NCBI GenBank assembly: GCA_910592005.1
Contig: CAJVPP010003820.1
Location: forward strand, 1 to 10,659
DNA length: 10,659 nt
From: Funneliformis mosseae
Lineage: Eukaryota > Glomeromycota > Glomeromycetes > Glomerales > Glomeraceae
Reading direction: 5' to 3'
The notes beneath the pieces are model-generated. The model did not search any database, had not been told where the DNA came from, and was given only the letters and a program-made list of their open reading frames with translations. Position numbers and translations under genes: made by a program. This document shows, piece by piece, positions 7,906-10,659 of the stretch. Each line of letters opens with the position of its first letter. The stretch's first letter is position 1.

Positions 7906-8880
7906 AATAATTTTGAAGATAATTGAAGCAATGATTTATTTAGAAATTTAATTATAATGATATTATTTTATTATCAATTTTATTTTATTTTTAAATTTAT
8001 TTTTGTATTTTATAAATATTATATTAAAATGATATTTTAATTAATTGATTGTATTAATTAATCAATTAATCACATTAATGATCATATCATACTAATAGTC
8101 ACCTTTAAAATTATCTATATAAACATTTTAATGATTATTACATAGAATTTGACAAACTTTTATCAATAAATTTTTTTCTTTTTTAATTTTTAATCTGATT
8201 TAATTTATTTACATTTAACAAAACTTTTTTCTTTAAAATATTTCTTTATTTGTCTTAAAATTTTAATTTTTTTCTTTAATGATCATCAATTTTTCTTATT
8301 TGTCTTTTTCTTTAAATTATCAATTATTATATTTACTAATAAAAAACAAAAAAAATCTGCTAAATGAAATATCACTTAGAATAATACAACTATAATTCAA
8401 AGTTTACAAACTATTAAGAATAAATTCTTTTAAATATTAATATATAAATAATATTTCATTTTTTTTAAGGATAATTTTATAATATATATTTATTAATTTT
8501 AAAAAAATAATTTTTCAATTTATATACAGTGACTACTAAAAGAAATACAAATATAATTGGTTACCTTTGAATAGTTATAATTCATCAATCACAAATACTA
8601 GATATATGATTTTATACTTGTCTTAAAGCTAAAATTTTGAAGAATATTCTGATGAATTTTTTTTTTGAAATGTAGCAGTTTTGCATGATCTTTATTAAAT
8701 TTATATAATACTAAATACATATAATAAAATAGAAAATACAAAAATATCTATAAATTAATTTATAAATTAAACTACTTTATCAATACTAACTTTGCATTTT
8801 ATTGAACTAAATAGAAAAAAAAAAGAAAACTTAGACTAAATTAAACTATTATACAGCTATTAAATATTTAGAAGGAAAAA
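7906..8880. other. T-rich non-coding stretch, no gene recognised
   Basis: Stops are frequent in all frames. On the plus strand 8160-8330 is dominated by T runs. Read on the minus strand this is an A/G-rich tract upstream of the Plavaka-like gene, so it could be that element's former 5' flank. Small palindromes occur (8040-8070). A CAGTG at 8527-8531 is a possible element end and is discussed under findings. Nothing else is supported. Confidence 0.4.
8040..8070. repeat. Perfect 11-bp inverted repeat
   Basis: ATTAATTGATT (8040-8050) and AATCAATTAAT (8060-8070) are exact reverse complements around a 9-base spacer. The sequence is pure AT apart from one G and one C, so it may be fortuitous. No transcription unit is evident beside it. 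Confidence 0.5.
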
Positions 8881-9070
8881 CGTGATTACTGCTATTTCAA
8901 AAATTTAATTAATGAGAGTTGTAGGTGGTAGTTGCTAGAAAGAAGATGGGGTTTGATATTAAGGAAAGAGAAAAGGAGTGTGAAAAACTAGAGGAGATCT
9001 AAGGGATTGTATAATCTTCTTCAATGTTATTAATAATTTTCTATTTATTAGGAGTAGTATTTCTTTTTGT

Positions 9071-9109
9071 CTATATCTCATGATAAGATATAAAAATATC
9101 ATGATATAG
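9071..9109. repeat. Hairpin CTATATC(TC)ATGAT ... ATCATGATATAG
   Basis: The arm 9071-9084 (CTATATCTCATGAT) pairs with 9098-9109 (ATCATGATATAG) with a two-base bulge and a 13-base loop. It sits at the start of the purine-rich segment containing unidentified coding remnants. It could be a small structural repeat. A terminator or regulatory role is not supported. Confidence 0.45.
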
Positions 9110-9111
9110 TA

Positions 9112-10020
9112 GTGATAAGAGACCATGCGTTAAACTTAGTATTGATAAGCAAGCTATTACTTTATTAGATAGAGATATAGGTATAATGCCTTTAAGTAAA
9201 TTAATAACCTAAAATCATTTAAGGTAGGTGATGAGTTTCAAATAATATCTGATAATATTTCTTATATGAGTGAATCATCATTAAGAGTATTTAGTTTAAT
9301 AAGTTGAGTTATAAAGATTAATTTGTGTGAGATAATGAGATCATGAAGGTTCAATTCATTTTTTAGGCAAAGTCAAAGGTATTCAAAATCTTTTGTTTAA
9401 GAGTAATAATAGAAGTATTGTAATAAGGTATACATATCAGGTATATGAGTATATATAACCTTTAAGGTAGGAAGCATCTGAAGTAGTATTTTGATTTTAA
9501 ATTTCTTTTTAAAGCAACCTAAAAAGAATATTTTATGAAACAATTCTTTATTATTTAATATATTAAAGAGAAGGATTCTATCTAAATAACTTACTTTTTA
9601 TATTTAATAATTAGATGATAAGGAGTTATAATAGGAGTTAAATTATGATAAAGGTAATATTCTAGACCTAGGTAATTATTGTTGATGGATAGACATTAAG
9701 CAGGTACTTGTTTTGCTAATCTGTTAACAATATTATTGAAGAGATCATCACTATGTGCTTGAACTTTAGTGAATAAAACAGAAATGTTATTTTGTGCTAT
9801 TAAGCTAAATAACATTAACCAAATGTGAAAATAAGGTATTTTAAAAGTAGAATTAATAGATAAAAAGTTACAGAAAAGGAATAAAAGTTTCTAAAAGTAG
9901 AAAATAACAGCTTGTGAATCAATATATATTTTAATGCTGGAGTTTAAGATTGAGGTATAGACTGTGATTAAAATAATGACAATTTCTGCTAAAGTAGAAG
10001 AGGGATTTTGTGAAGAAAGA
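9112..10020 (+). pseudogene. Unidentified decayed coding sequence, plus strand
   Basis: Relative to its surroundings, this stretch is rich in A and G on the plus strand and contains open peptide pieces in shifting frames. They include SSDKRPCVKLSIDKQAIT followed by LLDRDIGIMPLSKLIT (about 9112-9210), SFKVGDEFQIISDNISYM (about 9216-9270) followed by SSLRVFSLIS, then INLCEIMRS and FNSFFRQSQRYSKSFV (to about 9400). Later come NKTEMLFCAIKLNNI (about 9774-9820) and AKVEEGFCEERVVLKESEG (to about 10046). Their mix of polar and hydrophobic residues looks like genuine ancient protein, but I do not recognise the family. A non-LTR retrotransposon or a lineage-specific host pseudogene are both possible. 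I could not identify reverse transcriptase, RNase H or integrase catalytic motifs. Confidence 0.35.
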
Positions 10021-10036
10021 GTAGTATTAAAAGAAA

Positions 10037-10240
10037 GTGAAGGTTAATTTAGATCAGTTTGTAATTACGTTATATTCAAATGGTAATTTAAAGAACTTAA
10101 AGAAGTTAAGGAATCATTTGTATAAAATTGAAGAGAAAGAAGCAGAAGTAAAATTAGATTTCAGAGAGTTAAGTAAATTAATTGAACAAATGTCAAATGG
10201 TAAAACTTTTAAATTTAGCAAAGACCTCATTAGATATTGA
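10037..10240 (+). pseudogene. Unidentified Lys/Leu-rich open fragment, about 67 codons
   Basis: The frame opens at GTG 10037 and ends at TGA 10238-10240, with no initiating ATG. It encodes a charged, probably helical peptide including LKNLKKLRNHLYKIEEKEAE and LDFRELSKLIEQMSNGKTFK. The alternation of Leu and Lys/Glu suggests an amphipathic helix or coiled coil. It follows the decayed pieces at 9112-10020 on the same strand and overlaps the end of one of them in a different frame, so I read it as the continuation of that relic after a frameshift. No family was recognised. A real small gene is unlikely given the missing start and context. Confidence 0.35.
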
Positions 10241-10330
10241 TATGGGTTGATTAGTTTAGATAATACAATCTTTCATAGCATAAGATCAGAAAGGCTGCAT
10301 CTTCATCCTATATTTTTATTATATTGCACT

Positions 10331-10402
10331 AGTCGAAATAGTCCAAATCAACCTAAAATCAGATAGCTGATTTTAGGCTGATTTTGATACTATTTACGAC
10401 TG
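10331..10402. repeat. Foldback: long imperfect inverted repeat with perfect 11-bp core
   Basis: CCTAAAATCAG (10352-10362) and CTGATTTTAGG (10367-10377) are perfect complements around a 4-base loop. Outward the pairing continues, with few mismatches and small gaps, to AGTCGAAATAGT on the left (10331-10342) and ACTATTTACGACT on the right (about 10390-10402). The core motif is the same TCA(G/A)CCTAAAA unit that forms the adjacent array, so this appears to be two units head to head. Confidence 0.7.
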
Positions 10403-10419
10403 ATTTGCCATATTTTCCG

Positions 10420-10441
10420 ATTAGCACAAACAGGTGCTAAT
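10420..10441. repeat. Perfect 8-bp hairpin ATTAGCAC-AAACAG-GTGCTAAT
   Basis: The arms 10420-10427 and 10434-10441 are exact complements with a 6-base loop. The hairpin lies inside the repeat cluster at the window end. Its right arm starts the 20-bp unit GTGCTAATAGACGCTGATCG, which recurs in diverged form at 10536-10555. Confidence 0.55.
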
Positions 10442-10659
10442 AGACGCTGATCGACTCCAATTGAACATGGCCATTCGAAACTTAAATTCAACCATAAATC
10501 AGCCTAAAACTGGTCTCAATTCAGTAACAATTCAGATGCCAATAGATGCTAATCGGGTATGGCCATTCAGCCTAAAATTAATCTTAATTCAGCATCATTC
10601 AGCATTAATTCGAAACTTAAATAACATAAATCAGCTTAAAATTGACCTCAATTCAGCAT
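10434..10659 (+). repeat. Interspersed/tandem repeat array of TCAGCCTAAAA and TTCGAAACTTAAAT units, running off the window
   Basis: The motif CAGC(C/T)TAAAA occurs at 10500, 10568 and 10632 (spacing 68 and 64), each followed about 10 bases later by TCAATTCAG or TTAATTCAG. A longer unit beginning TTCGAAACTTAAAT occurs at 10474 and 10609, 135 bases apart. GTGCTAATAGACGCTGATCG (10434-10453) and ATGCCAATAGATGCTAATCG (10536-10555) match at 16 of 20 positions, all differences being transitions. GGCCATTC follows both, at 10469 and 10561. The region has visibly more G and C than the rest of the window and no coding potential. It looks like the edge of a satellite-like array or the repetitive non-coding part of a transposon. 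Confidence 0.7.

Noticed and set aside
9660..9710. Possible RNase H active-site scrap (VDG*TLSR near 9678-9702), which would make 9112-10240 a LINE
   Set aside because: The match is a few residues with a stop in the middle, and no other RNase H or reverse transcriptase motif was found around it.
1..10659. CRISPR array, bacterial operon, tRNA or rRNA genes
   Set aside because: No regularly spaced identical repeats with unique spacers, no operonic reading frames with ribosome binding sites, and no recognisable cloverleaf or rRNA core were seen. The transposase types point to a eukaryote.

Overview
The window is extremely AT-rich (about four fifths A+T by eye) and I find no intact host gene. 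It is a transposon graveyard. Several broken protein relics resemble, from memory, transposase families abundant in arbuscular mycorrhizal fungi (Rhizophagus and relatives). I therefore infer a repeat-rich intergenic stretch of a Glomeromycotina genome. The host assignment rests on protein resemblance and base composition only.

Layout. Positions 1-200 hold AGGT/ACCT-rich repeats in both orientations. About 330-1130 (minus strand) is a hAT-type transposase remnant covering the C-terminal half, with a possible N-terminal zinc-finger scrap near 2121-2141. About 2450-4523 and 7106-7905 (both minus strand) are two halves of one Plavaka-like (KDZ/CMC-related) transposase. The N-terminal half carries a degenerate C2H2 finger and the C-terminal half carries the catalytic core. 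They are separated by a 2578-bp Tigger/pogo-type element at 4526-7103, which has its own imperfect terminal inverted repeats, flanking TA dinucleotides and a plus-strand transposase pseudogene (4915-6868). This is a nested insertion. The minus-strand homology stops at one edge of the Tigger element and resumes almost at once on the other side.

From 7906 to 8880 the sequence is T-rich non-coding DNA with small palindromes. From about 8880 to 10240 the plus strand is relatively purine-rich and contains short open peptide stretches of an unidentified decayed coding sequence, the longest being 10037-10240. The last 330 bases are less AT-rich and consist of a foldback followed by an array of related repeats (TCAGCCTAAAA...TCAATTCAGCAT) that runs off the window end.

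All recognisable genes are dead: frames are broken by indels, by stops where Trp, Arg or Gln is expected, and by His-to-Tyr changes. Many substitutions fit C-to-T (or G-to-A) transitions, as expected from cytosine deamination of silenced transposons. The main biological content is the stratigraphy of transposon invasions and this mutation signature. I found no convincing undescribed functional system.
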